Of a DNA stretch of 7,008 bases, positions 1-6,103 are shown piece by piece. Origin of the DNA: Rubrobacter sp. GTDB taxonomy: Bacteria; Actinomycetota; Rubrobacteria; Rubrobacterales; Rubrobacteraceae. Every line of letters starts with the position of its first letter. The stretch's first letter is position 1. Both the position numbers and the translations under genes were made by a program. The stretch is from positions 1 to 7,008 of the forward strand of contig JACDGB010000090.1 of assembly GCA_013815485.1 (NCBI GenBank), written 5' to 3'. The notes under the pieces were generated by a model. The model was not told the DNA's origin, ran no database searches, and worked only from the letters and a program-made list of their open reading frames with translations.

Positions 1-1
1 G

Positions 2-409
2 GCTCACCCCGAGCAAATTATTCCCGAAATCCGCCACGTCTACCGCGCCATTCCCCGCGCTCGTGTCGCTCCAGTCCTCGGTGGCGAGCAGGTACGACAG
101 GAACCCTCCGACGCCCAGAGCAACCAGTAATCCGGCCCAGAACTGGCGGTTGATGATCGTGCGGAACCGCCGCGCCTGCGGCCTCTGCGTAAACATGATG
201 CCGAACAGGATGACCACCGTGACCGCCCCGACGTAGATCAAAACCTGAAACGCCGCCAGAGCCGGAGCATTGAGCATCACGAAGAACCCCGAGATCCCCA
301 GGAAAGAACCGCTCATGAACAGCGCCGAATGCACGACGTTGCGGCTGATGACCACTCCCAGGGCCGAGACGAGCGTCAGCCCGGCGAGGAAGGCGAACGC
401 GACCGTCAA
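2..409 (-). CDS. nuoJ: NADH-quinone oxidoreductase subunit J (partial, C-terminus beyond left edge)
   Basis: Membrane subunit of complex I (NuoJ/ND6 family), part of the proton-translocating arm. The first 136 residues are visible; the 3' end lies outside the window. The start is TTG at 409-407, overlapping the nuoI stop by four bases (TTGA), with GAGG just upstream. This start makes the protein colinear with E. coli NuoJ as I remember it: N24, H27, S40-G41, Y59 and G61 fall at the same residue numbers. Hydrophobic segments are at about residues 2-21, 28-47, 52-73 and 88-107. The third carries the family signature QVLIYVGAV (Q55-V63), the TM3 region known for its pi-bulge. E. coli Glu55 corresponds to Gln55 here, as I recall for many bacteria. 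The visible part ends in a polar loop (about 109-130). A different-frame ORF over the same DNA starting at 419 has an Arg/Gly/His-rich composition and is not real. Family assignment is firm; the start is probable. Confidence 0.9.
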   Translation of the reverse strand, partial: MTVAFAFLAGLTLVSALGVVISRNVVHSALFMSGSFLGISGFFVMLNAPALAAFQVLIYVGAVTVVILFGIMFTQRPQARRFRTIINRQFWAGLLVALGVGGFLSYLLATEDWSDTSAGNGAVDVADFGNNLLGVS

Positions 410-894
410 GCCGCCTCATCTTTGTTCGGAGCCTTCTTGGCGGCCTTCTTTGGCTTCTTCTTGACGGTCGGGCGCGGATCTATGGTTGGGTCAACGGGAC
501 GTTCCCCGAACTGCCTTGCGAGTTCCAGTCGGTTGTACGCCTGCGCCTCGAACTCCTCGGTGTGGTAGATGCAGTTGACCGGGCAGACCTCGACACACAG
601 CGAGCAGTACATGCAGCGCGAGTCGTCTATCACGAAGCCGACCGCGTAGGGTTTCGCCTTGCCAGAGCCGTCGGCGTCGCGCTTGGTCTGCTCGATGGAG
701 ATGCAGTGATCCGGACAGACCCTCATGCACTGCAAACACGCGATGCAGCGGTCCATGTCCACCGTGAGCATCCCGCGGCTGCGTTCCGGGAGGTCGCGTT
801 TGTATTCCGGGTACTGGCGTGTGATCTTCTTCCCGAAGAGGTGTTTGAGCGTCACGCTCATCCCCTTCAGCATTCCCTGTCCCAACTGCGGCAT
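406..894 (-). CDS. nuoI: NADH-quinone oxidoreductase subunit I, two [4Fe-4S] ferredoxin-type
   Basis: Peripheral-arm subunit of complex I that carries clusters N6a and N6b and passes electrons toward NuoB. It has 162 residues. The two ferredoxin motifs are complete: C50, C53, C56, C60 followed by P61, and C94, C97, C100, C104 followed by P105. Before them is the typical NuoI N-terminal region, with KKITRQYPEYK (22-32) and ERSRGML (37-43). The ATG is preceded by GAGAGG with a five-base spacer, which supports this start. The gene begins 16 bases after nuoH and overlaps nuoJ by four bases. The C-terminus, residues 145-162, is a Lys/Ala/Pro-rich tail (KKKPKKAAKKAP and so on) that looks disordered and is not part of the conserved fold. 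Extra cysteines at 64 and 108, just after each CPxx, are common in this family as I recall it and need not bind metal. Identification is very secure. Confidence 0.97.
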   Translation of the reverse strand: MPQLGQGMLKGMSVTLKHLFGKKITRQYPEYKRDLPERSRGMLTVDMDRCIACLQCMRVCPDHCISIEQTKRDADGSGKAKPYAVGFVIDDSRCMYCSLCVEVCPVNCIYHTEEFEAQAYNRLELARQFGERPVDPTIDPRPTVKKKPKKAAKKAPNKDEAA

Positions 895-910
895 ATCTAC
901 CTCTCTCCGT

Positions 911-1918
911 CTAACCCGGTATTATGAGCATCACGCCGGCGGTCACGAACAGCCAGATCAGGCACGCCGGAACGAGTATCTTCCAGCCGAAGTCCATTAG
1001 CTGATCCATCCTCAAGCGCGGCATGCTCCAGCGTATCCACTGGAACGTGAACATGATGAGCGCGGTCTTGATCCCGAACCAGAACCAGTTGAACTGCCCG
1101 AGATCCAGAAACGGCAACGGCGGCTGCCAGCCCCCGAGAAACAACGTCGTCGTGATCGCCGACATCAACCCCATCGAGGCGAACTCCGCCGCCTGGATCA
1201 AAGCCCACGTCATCCCCGAATACTCGATCATGAACCCGCCAACGATCTCACTCTCACCCTCAGGCAAATCGAACGGAACCCGCTTCACCTCCGCAAGCCC
1301 GGCGATGTAGAAGACTATGAACATCGGGAACTGCGGCAGGAAATACCAACTCCAGAACGTATCCCCCTGCGCGTTCACCACATCAACCAGCGAGAGGCTC
1401 CCGGTGAGCATCACGATCCCGAGCAAGCTCAAGATCAGCGGCACCTCGTAGGAGATCATCTGCGCCGCCCCGCGCAATGCGCCCAAAAGCGAGAAGCTCG
1501 ACCGGCTCCCATAGCCCGCCATGATGACGCCCAATGCCCCGATCGAAGTCACGCCGACGAAGAACAGAATAGCGACGTTGAGGTCGGCGACCACGGCACC
1601 GGGGGCGAATGGGATGACGATCCACACCAGCACCGCCGGGATGAACAGGGCGATGGGCGCGCCGAGGAAGATCCAAAGGTCAGCCCGTCCCGGCGCAACG
1701 TTCTCCTTGGTGAACAACTTGATGATGTCCGCCAGCGGCTGCAAAATTCCGCGCCACCCCACCCGGTTCGGGCCGTAGCGGAGTTGGATGTAGCCCGCTA
1801 CCTTCCGCTCCGCCATCACCAGGATGGCCGCCAGGTTCAGTACGAGGAACAGAATCGCCCCGAAGGCGATGAAGAAGCGTATCGGCTCCATCTCAAGCAG
1901 GTTCAGGACCGTCTGCAC
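911..1918 (-). CDS. nuoH: NADH-quinone oxidoreductase subunit H (quinone-site membrane subunit)
   Basis: Membrane subunit NuoH/ND1 of complex I, which forms the membrane side of the quinone chamber and the start of the E-channel. It has 335 residues, a usual family length, and about eight hydrophobic segments. Visible signatures are AERKV (36-40) with GPNRVG (49-54), AGYGSRS (134-140), ISYEVPL (155-161), and the cytosolic loop VPFDLPEGESEIVGG (214-228) running into EYSGM (232-236). The acidic residues used in coupling are kept: E37, E158, E210, D217, E220, E222, E224 and E232. The C-terminal part has RWSMPRLRMDQLM, typical for the family. The start is GTG at 1918-1916, one base after the nuoD stop; a GGGA lies eight bases upstream. 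An in-frame ATG at codon 10 is an alternative without a clear ribosome-binding site. nuoH follows nuoD directly, with no nuoE, F or G between them. Confidence 0.96.
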   Translation of the reverse strand: MQTVLNLLEMEPIRFFIAFGAILFLVLNLAAILVMAERKVAGYIQLRYGPNRVGWRGILQPLADIIKLFTKENVAPGRADLWIFLGAPIALFIPAVLVWIVIPFAPGAVVADLNVAILFFVGVTSIGALGVIMAGYGSRSSFSLLGALRGAAQMISYEVPLILSLLGIVMLTGSLSLVDVVNAQGDTFWSWYFLPQFPMFIVFYIAGLAEVKRVPFDLPEGESEIVGGFMIEYSGMTWALIQAAEFASMGLMSAITTTLFLGGWQPPLPFLDLGQFNWFWFGIKTALIMFTFQWIRWSMPRLRMDQLMDFGWKILVPACLIWLFVTAGVMLIIPG

Positions 1919-1919
1919 G

Positions 1920-3104
1920 CTACTTGTCCCATCCGCCGGAGACCGGGTCTATGAGGCCCATGATCGGCATGATGTCAGGCAGATAATGTCCTGGTATCAC
2001 TTCCTGCAAAAGCTGCATGTTGCAGAAGCTCGGGTCGCGGTAATGCACCCGGTACGGAGTATCCGATCCGTCGGAGACGACGTGGACCGAGAACTCGCCG
2101 CGCGGACTCTCCACCCGCCCGAAACCATCTCCCTCCGCAGGTCGGAGCCGGCGTCCGAGGTCGCCCATTACCTCGCCCTCTGGCATCTTCTCCAGGCACT
2201 GCTTGATGAGCCGGATGCTCTGCAACGCTTCCGCTATGCGCACCCGGTACGATGCTTCAACGTCCCCGGCCTGGTCCGTTATCACGTCGAACTCCAGCTC
2301 GGGATAGATGCTGTACGGGTAGTCGCGCCGGATGTCGAAGTCCACGCCGGTGCATCGGAGCGGAGGTCCGGTCAGGCCCATCTCCAGCGCCTTCTCCTGC
2401 GACATCGTGCCGACGCCGCGCGTGCGGGAGATGAAGATCTCGTTGCCCTGGATCAGGTCCACGAAATCCGACTGGAACCGCTGCTCCAGCCCCTCGATAT
2501 AGTCCCATATCTTCTGCGGGATGTCAGGCGGAAGATCCGCCTTGACGCCCCCGATGCGGATGTAATGGAACATCATCCGAGCCCCTGTCACCGCCTCGAA
2601 GATCGTCTGTATACGCTCCCGCTCCCGGAAGCAGTACAGGATCGGCGTGAACGCTCCGAGCTCCAGCATCAGGAACCCGAGCGACGGGATGTGGCTCGCC
2701 AGCCGCATCAACTCGCACATCAAGACCCGGATGTACTCGGCCCTGGGCGGTATCTCCACGTCGAGCAGATCCTCGACGGCGAGCACGTAGCCGTGCTCGT
2801 TGTGCATGTTGGCGAAGTAGTCGAGCCTATCCGTCAGAGGGATGACCGCCGGGTACATGCGGTTCTCGGCGATCTTCTCCTGGCAGCGGTGCAGATATCC
2901 CATCACCGGGTCGCAACGCACCACCGTCTCGCCGTCGAGTTCCAGGATGAGGCGCAGCAGGCCGTGCATGGCCGGATGCTGCGGACCCATGTTCATGTCG
3001 AGTGTTTCCAGTCCAAACTCATCCCGAACGTCGGGGTTGGCGAGACGGACGCTCTCCCGGCCGCTTAAAGTGATGCTCTCTACGCGCTTCTCATCTTTGA
3101 GCAT
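1920..3104 (-). CDS. nuoD: NADH-quinone oxidoreductase subunit D (49 kDa-type, quinone-binding)
   Basis: Peripheral subunit NuoD of complex I, related to the large subunit of NiFe hydrogenases; with NuoB it builds the quinone headgroup site. It has 394 residues and is a separate protein, not fused to NuoC. Family motifs in order: GPQHPAMHG (40-48), GYLHR (69-73), EKIAENR (76-82), TDRLDY (91-96), PPRAEYIRV (119-127), [35 protein letters not shown] and the C-terminal [12 protein letters not shown]. Aligned by motif to Thermus Nqo4, H47 and Y96 match the quinone ligands His38 and Tyr87. The partner Asp139 is Glu148 here, in LELGA. The segment between LEKMPEGEV and VESPRGEF is short (about 20 residues), lacking a helical insert seen in Thermus and E. 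coli; other bacteria share the short form. The ATG follows the nuoC stop by three bases, with GAGG at a six-base spacing. Confidence 0.97.
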   Translation of the reverse strand: MLKDEKRVESITLSGRESVRLANPDVRDEFGLETLDMNMGPQHPAMHGLLRLILELDGETVVRCDPVMGYLHRCQEKIAENRMYPAVIPLTDRLDYFANMHNEHGYVLAVEDLLDVEIPPRAEYIRVLMCELMRLASHIPSLGFLMLELGAFTPILYCFRERERIQTIFEAVTGARMMFHYIRIGGVKADLPPDIPQKIWDYIEGLEQRFQSDFVDLIQGNEIFISRTRGVGTMSQEKALEMGLTGPPLRCTGVDFDIRRDYPYSIYPELEFDVITDQAGDVEASYRVRIAEALQSIRLIKQCLEKMPEGEVMGDLGRRLRPAEGDGFGRVESPRGEFSVHVVSDGSDTPYRVHYRDPSFCNMQLLQEVIPGHYLPDIMPIMGLIDPVSGGWDK

Positions 3105-3107
3105 GGG

Positions 3108-3599
3108 CTACCTCAATCCCTCGAACGTGCGGCGGGTGCTGATCTCGAAGCTCTTCAACAGCGGATGGTGGTCGAAGTGGTCCTGCCACATGTACGTCCG
3201 GCGCAAATCCGGATGTCCTTTGAAGGCGACCCCGAACATATCGTAAGCCTCCCGCTCGTGCCAGTTGGCCGTCGGGTAGATGTTCGTCACCGTGTCTATG
3301 ACCGGCTCCTCGCCCTGTATCGTGGTCTTGACGCGCACGATCCCACCTCGCAAGTCCAATAGTTCGTAGTGGACCTCGAACGATCCCATCCGGTCCACGA
3401 CCGTGATGAACGCGAGGTGCATGATGCCAAGGGCCTCCCGGGCCGTCGCCAGGACCGCCGGCACGAAGCCCGGCTCGACCGCGACCCTCACCACGTTGCC
3501 TTCGACTACCGACTCCTCCAGGCCGTGCCGGTTCTTGAAGCCGTCGAGGTAGCTTTCCAGGCGGGTCTGGAGGTCGCCCTCCGGCAGCGTGACCGCCAC
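3108..3599 (-). CDS. nuoC: NADH-quinone oxidoreductase subunit C (30 kDa-type)
   Basis: Peripheral-arm structural subunit NuoC (30 kDa family), which packs on NuoD and NuoB and has no cofactor. The predicted protein is 163 residues. The family signature is clear near the C-terminus: NWHEREAYDMFGVAF (112-126), then GHPDLRRTYMW (128-138) and HPLLKSFE (145-152). The N-terminal alpha/beta domain is visible up to about residue 100, with HLAFITVVD (61-69) and FEVHYELLDLR (74-84). The open frame extends upstream to an ATG at 3788, but that part overlaps nuoB and would encode a Lys/Arg/Pro-rich extension typical of a shadow frame. I chose GTG at 3599-3597: it is one base after the nuoB stop and has a perfect AGGAGG nine bases upstream. 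It lies between nuoB and nuoD, the standard order, and is probably translationally coupled to both. Confidence 0.95.
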   Translation of the reverse strand: MAVTLPEGDLQTRLESYLDGFKNRHGLEESVVEGNVVRVAVEPGFVPAVLATAREALGIMHLAFITVVDRMGSFEVHYELLDLRGGIVRVKTTIQGEEPVIDTVTNIYPTANWHEREAYDMFGVAFKGHPDLRRTYMWQDHFDHHPLLKSFEISTRRTFEGLR

Positions 3600-3600
3600 T

Positions 3601-4443
3601 CTAGGCGTCCTCCTGCTTCGCGCCGTTGCCTTCGGCCTTGCCATCCGGCTTGCCGTTCTTTTCGGTGGTCGCGGTGGCCGTGCCGCTGGAGTTCTCCTCA
3701 GCGCCGTTGGTTTCGGCTTCGGCGGCTTCTTTCTCGGCTTTTTTCTGTTCTTTGATCTTCTGTTTTGCTTCCTTGGGGATCCAACCAACGTCCGTCTGGG
3801 AGGCTGGCGGCATTCCCTTGCGCTCGAAGACGTAGGTGCGCTTGAGGGGCTTGATGCCGTCGAGGCGCGCGGCCTTGCCCTCGGAGATCCCGGTGTATTC
3901 CCGCTCGGGGAGGTACTCGTTTATGGAACCATCCTCGTTCACGAGCGCCGGACTCGGCTTCACGTAGCCGACTTGCATATCGCGCTCGACCTTCTTCTGA
4001 AGCGTGAGGATGCCGAAGATGAGGGCCTCGGGCCGCGGTGGGCAGCCGGGCACGTATACGTCAACCGGGATCACCCTGTCCGCGCCCATTAGCACGGAGT
4101 AGCCATCGAGGAAAGGTCCGCCAGAGATAGCGCAGGCGCCCATCGCGATGACCCATTTCGGGTCTGGCATCTGTTCGTAGAGTCGGGTCATGCGTTCGGC
4201 CATCTTGGTCGAGACGGTGCCGGAGACGATCATGACGTCCGCCTGGCGCGGGGAGCCCATGAACGGGCTGCTCCCGAAGCGTTCCAGGTCGTTGTGGGCC
4301 ATGCCGGTTGACATCATCTCGATGGCGCAGCACGCCAGCCCGAACTGGAGCGGCCACAACGAATGCTTGCGCCCCCAATTGAAGATCCTGTCCGTGCTCG
4401 TCGTGATGATGTTCGGCTCGTTGAACTGCTGCATTACACCCAT
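3601..4443 (-). CDS. nuoB: NADH-quinone oxidoreductase subunit B with long charged C-terminal tail
   Basis: Complex I subunit NuoB (PSST/20 kDa family), holder of cluster N2, the last iron-sulfur centre before quinone. All four ligands are present: C38 and C39 in [11 protein letters not shown]104 in GACAISGG, and C134 in [10 protein letters not shown]. Other family hallmarks are [15 protein letters not shown] (64-78) and the N-terminal SLWPLQF (28-34). The fold ends near residue 157, yet the protein runs to 280. Residues 158-223 look partly ordered ([20 protein letters not shown] and onward), and 224-280 are low complexity: first Lys/Glu/Ala/Gln, then Asn/Gly/Thr/Glu. Most NuoB proteins are about 160-220 residues. 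The tail's last codons include the AGGAGG that serves nuoC. The ATG at 4443 overlaps the nuoA end by ten bases and has GAAGGG upstream. A second in-frame ATG at codon 4 (4434-4432) forms TAATG with the nuoA stop and could be the true start. Confidence 0.97.
   Translation of the reverse strand: MGVMQQFNEPNIITTSTDRIFNWGRKHSLWPLQFGLACCAIEMMSTGMAHNDLERFGSSPFMGSPRQADVMIVSGTVSTKMAERMTRLYEQMPDPKWVIAMGACAISGGPFLDGYSVLMGADRVIPVDVYVPGCPPRPEALIFGILTLQKKVERDMQVGYVKPSPALVNEDGSINEYLPEREYTGISEGKAARLDGIKPLKRTYVFERKGMPPASQTDVGWIPKEAKQKIKEQKKAEKEAAEAETNGAEENSSGTATATTEKNGKPDGKAEGNGAKQEDA
3609..3614 (-). promoter_or_regulatory. Ribosome-binding site deciding the nuoC start
   Basis: A perfect AGGAGG lies nine bases upstream of the GTG at 3599, inside the last codons of nuoB (Gln-Glu-Asp). 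It is the main reason to prefer the short 163-residue NuoC over the 226-residue open frame that overlaps nuoB. Confidence 0.85.
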
Positions 4444-4823
4444 TTAAGGGCCCCCTTCTTCCAGGCGTAGGCGAGGCCCACGCCCAGGATCGAGACGAAA
4501 ACAACCATCTCCACAAATCCATACACCCCGAGGTCCTGGTAAACGACCGCCCACGGAAAGAGGAAGGCGGCCTCGACATCGAATATGAGGAAAAGCAGTG
4601 CGAAGACGTAGTAACGAACCGGGAAAGGCCGCCACGGGTCAGTTACAGTGGACTCGCCGGTCTCGTAGATCTCGGCCTTTGTGGTGGAACGGCGGCTCGG
4701 GGAGATCAGGCGCGCCAGAACCAGCACGGTCGCTACGAAACCCGTCACCAACAGCATGAAGATCCCCACGTACAAATACAGCGTTCCGTAGGCCATCTCC
4801 TGCTGTATCAATCCTAGAGCCAA
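4434..4823 (-). CDS. nuoA: NADH-quinone oxidoreductase subunit A
   Basis: Small membrane subunit NuoA/ND3 of complex I, located at the junction of the membrane arm and the quinone site. It has 129 residues with three hydrophobic segments at about 15-38, 70-94 and 101-121. The conserved middle helix reads [15 protein letters not shown] (78-92), keeping the functional acids D82 and E84. The cytosolic TM1-TM2 loop has YETGE (53-57), where many homologues have YECG, so the Cys known from mitochondrial ND3 is Thr55 here; Ser or Thr at this place also occurs in bacteria as I recall. The C-terminus [11 protein letters not shown] is typical. It is the first gene of the operon, after a strong promoter. 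The start is TTG at 4823-4821, supported by AGAAGGA with a five-base spacer. An ATG at codon 10 has AGGAG directly abutting it, too close to work well. Confidence 0.95.
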   Translation of the reverse strand: MALGLIQQEMAYGTLYLYVGIFMLLVTGFVATVLVLARLISPSRRSTTKAEIYETGESTVTDPWRPFPVRYYVFALLFLIFDVEAAFLFPWAVVYQDLGVYGFVEMVVFVSILGVGLAYAWKKGALKWV

Positions 4824-4828
4824 GTCGA

Positions 4829-4835
4829 TCCTTCT
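4829..4835 (-). promoter_or_regulatory. Ribosome-binding site deciding the nuoA TTG start
   Basis: AGAAGGA lies five bases (TCGAC) before the TTG at 4823. It supports the TTG start over the in-frame ATG at codon 10, whose own AGGAG has no spacer. The site is inside the short leader of the predicted promoter. Confidence 0.7.
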
Positions 4836-4852
4836 TCCCGGAGAACACCCGG

Positions 4853-4881
4853 AATATACCCGCGTTCCATGAAACTTTCAA
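4853..4881 (-). promoter_or_regulatory. Predicted SigA/sigma70-type promoter of the nuo operon
   Basis: On the minus strand the -35 box TTGAAA (4881-4876) is followed by exactly 17 bases and a -10 box TATATT (4858-4853). Each box differs by one base from the bacterial consensus and the spacing is ideal. Transcription would begin near 4846 (a G), giving a leader of only about 23 bases before the nuoA TTG. The A/T-rich boxes stand out from the GC-rich surroundings. The promoter sits in the only intergenic region of this size ahead of nuoA, so it would make nuo transcription independent of murA and the peptidase gene. I see no clear operator. Confidence 0.8.
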
Positions 4882-4884
4882 GAA

Positions 4885-4899
4885 GCTACTAACAGTAGC
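4885..4899 (-). terminator. Small hairpin after the peptidase gene, weak terminator candidate
   Basis: Just after the peptidase stop codon, GCTAC and GTAGC flank a five-base loop TGTTA (minus strand 4899 to 4885), followed by TTCTT. A second, overlapping hairpin (TAGCA, six-base loop, TGCTA) could form instead just upstream. The stems are only five base pairs and the T run is interrupted, so this is a weak intrinsic terminator at best. It lies immediately upstream of the -35 box and could also be a regulator site or simply chance. Confidence 0.2.
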
Positions 4900-4908
4900 A
4901 ATCTGCTG

Positions 4909-6003
4909 CTAGCGGCTCTTCCCGTTACGTCCCAGTATACGGACAAACTGCACGAGCATCTGCCGGTACGTCTCAAGCGAAGACGAGACGACATATTCCC
5001 GCGGCCCATGGTGCCCGCCGCCTATCGGGCCGAACTCCACGCCGGGTACTCCGGCGCGCTGGAAGTACACGATATCGGAGGCGCCATGACGCCCGACGCC
5101 CACGGGGTTGCCGTGGAAATGACGGGCCGCGACCTCGCGCAGCGCCTTGACGTATGGGTTGCGGCGGGAGACGTAGGTCGGTTCGCGGGAGAAGAGGACT
5201 TCGACTTCGGCGGGAAAATCGAGGGAGCGGACCTGGCGCGTGATCTCCTCCGGGTTTTGGCGCGGCAAATAGCGCACATCGAGGTCATAAGTAGCGCGGT
5301 CGGGGACGCGGTTTATGACGTCGCCGCCGATAATACGCGCCAGGTTGATGCTCGGATACGGGAAGAGTTCGCTCCTCTCGCTCGCAAACGGCAGCTCGTT
5401 GACTTGCCAAAAATGCTCGTAGGCCATGAGGACGGCGTTCTTGCCGAGCCAGGGCCGCGAGCCGTGCGCGCTCTTCCCCAGAAGCGTGACGCGGAGATCT
5501 AGCACTCCTTTGGCCTGCGTCCCGATATGGAAATCGGTTGGCTCGCCAGTGATGAGGAAGTCCCCCAGATGGCCGTTCCGAATCAAAATCTCAGCCCCCG
5601 TCGGACCATCGTAATCCCGCTCCTCATCAGGGACGATGAGCAACTCCACCGTGGCCGGACAACCAACCTCGTTGAGGTCTTCGATGGCGTACATCATGGC
5701 CGCCAGAGCGCCCTTCATGTCATAGACGCCGCGTCCGAAAAGCTCGCCATTCTCTTCGTGCGGCTCGAACTGCCACTCCTCGCCCGGCACCACATCCACA
5801 TGCCCGTGCAGCAGGATGCGCGGCTCGCCGGAGCCGACCCGGATCACCAACGAAGTAAGCTCCCCGTCCGGTCCCGCGCCATGATAGCGGATGGGATCAA
5901 AACCCCGCGCCTCGAACCAGCCGTTGATGAAGTCCACCGCAGACTGCGCCACCCCCGGCGTATACGAGCGATAACGCGCCAGCCGACGGGTGAGGGCGAA
6001 CAC
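4909..6003 (-). CDS. M20-family zinc peptidase/deacylase (ArgE/DapE-like)
   Basis: Cytosolic metallohydrolase of the M20/M28-fold group, which cleaves amide bonds of N-acyl amino acids or small peptides using two metal ions. Numbering from the GTG at 6003 gives 364 residues. Catalytic features by comparison with DapE/ArgE: HGHVDVVP (66-73) with ligand H68 and D70; GRGVYDMKGA (90-99) with bridging D95; PDEERD (125-130) with general base E127 and ligand E128; GEPTD (153-157) with ligand E154; and H332 in GGGHHGPREYV (328-338). The dimerisation domain carries GKSAHGSRPWLGKNA (176-190). All expected catalytic residues are present, so it should be active. The substrate cannot be told: acetylornithine, succinyl-diaminopimelate and dipeptides are all possible. 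The frame is open up to 6312, overlapping murA, but that part looks like a shadow. An in-frame CTG at 6030-6028 has a much better ribosome-binding site than the GTG. No promoter is evident upstream, so co-transcription with murA is likely. Confidence 0.9.
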   Translation of the reverse strand: MFALTRRLARYRSYTPGVAQSAVDFINGWFEARGFDPIRYHGAGPDGELTSLVIRVGSGEPRILLHGHVDVVPGEEWQFEPHEENGELFGRGVYDMKGALAAMMYAIEDLNEVGCPATVELLIVPDEERDYDGPTGAEILIRNGHLGDFLITGEPTDFHIGTQAKGVLDLRVTLLGKSAHGSRPWLGKNAVLMAYEHFWQVNELPFASERSELFPYPSINLARIIGGDVINRVPDRATYDLDVRYLPRQNPEEITRQVRSLDFPAEVEVLFSREPTYVSRRNPYVKALREVAARHFHGNPVGVGRHGASDIVYFQRAGVPGVEFGPIGGGHHGPREYVVSSSLETYRQMLVQFVRILGRNGKSR

Positions 6004-6035
6004 CTCGCCATTATTCGTGGATACCGTCAGCGCTT

Positions 6036-6040
6036 CCTCC
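6036..6040 (-). promoter_or_regulatory. GGAGG possibly serving a CTG start of the peptidase gene
   Basis: GGAGG followed by AAGCG and then CTG (6030-6028) lies in the murA-peptidase gap and is in frame with the peptidase. It is 32 bases from the GTG at 6003, too far to serve it. The alternatives are a rare CTG start giving 373 residues, or a chance purine run. Confidence 0.35.
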
Positions 6041-6103
6041 GTTTCAGGCGTCAGGCCCGCGCACAGACCGGATACAGCTTTCCCACCGAAGACGCGCCGA
6101 AAA

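Noticed and set aside
18..419. Minus-strand open frame of 133 codons over nuoJ
   Set aside because: It reads Arg/Gly/His-rich sequence, while the frame starting at 409 gives a clear NuoJ with matching residue positions and membrane helices.
1824..3068. Long plus-strand open frame of 414 codons opposite nuoD and the start of nuoH
   Set aside because: It lies antisense to secure genes, is rich in His/Arg/Asp/Leu as expected from the complement of GC-rich codons, shows no recognisable motif, and spans a gene boundary.
3600..3788. N-terminal extension of NuoC to an upstream ATG
   Set aside because: The extra 63 residues are Lys/Arg/Pro-rich, overlap the nuoB tail in another frame, and are made unnecessary by the GTG with AGGAGG at 3599.
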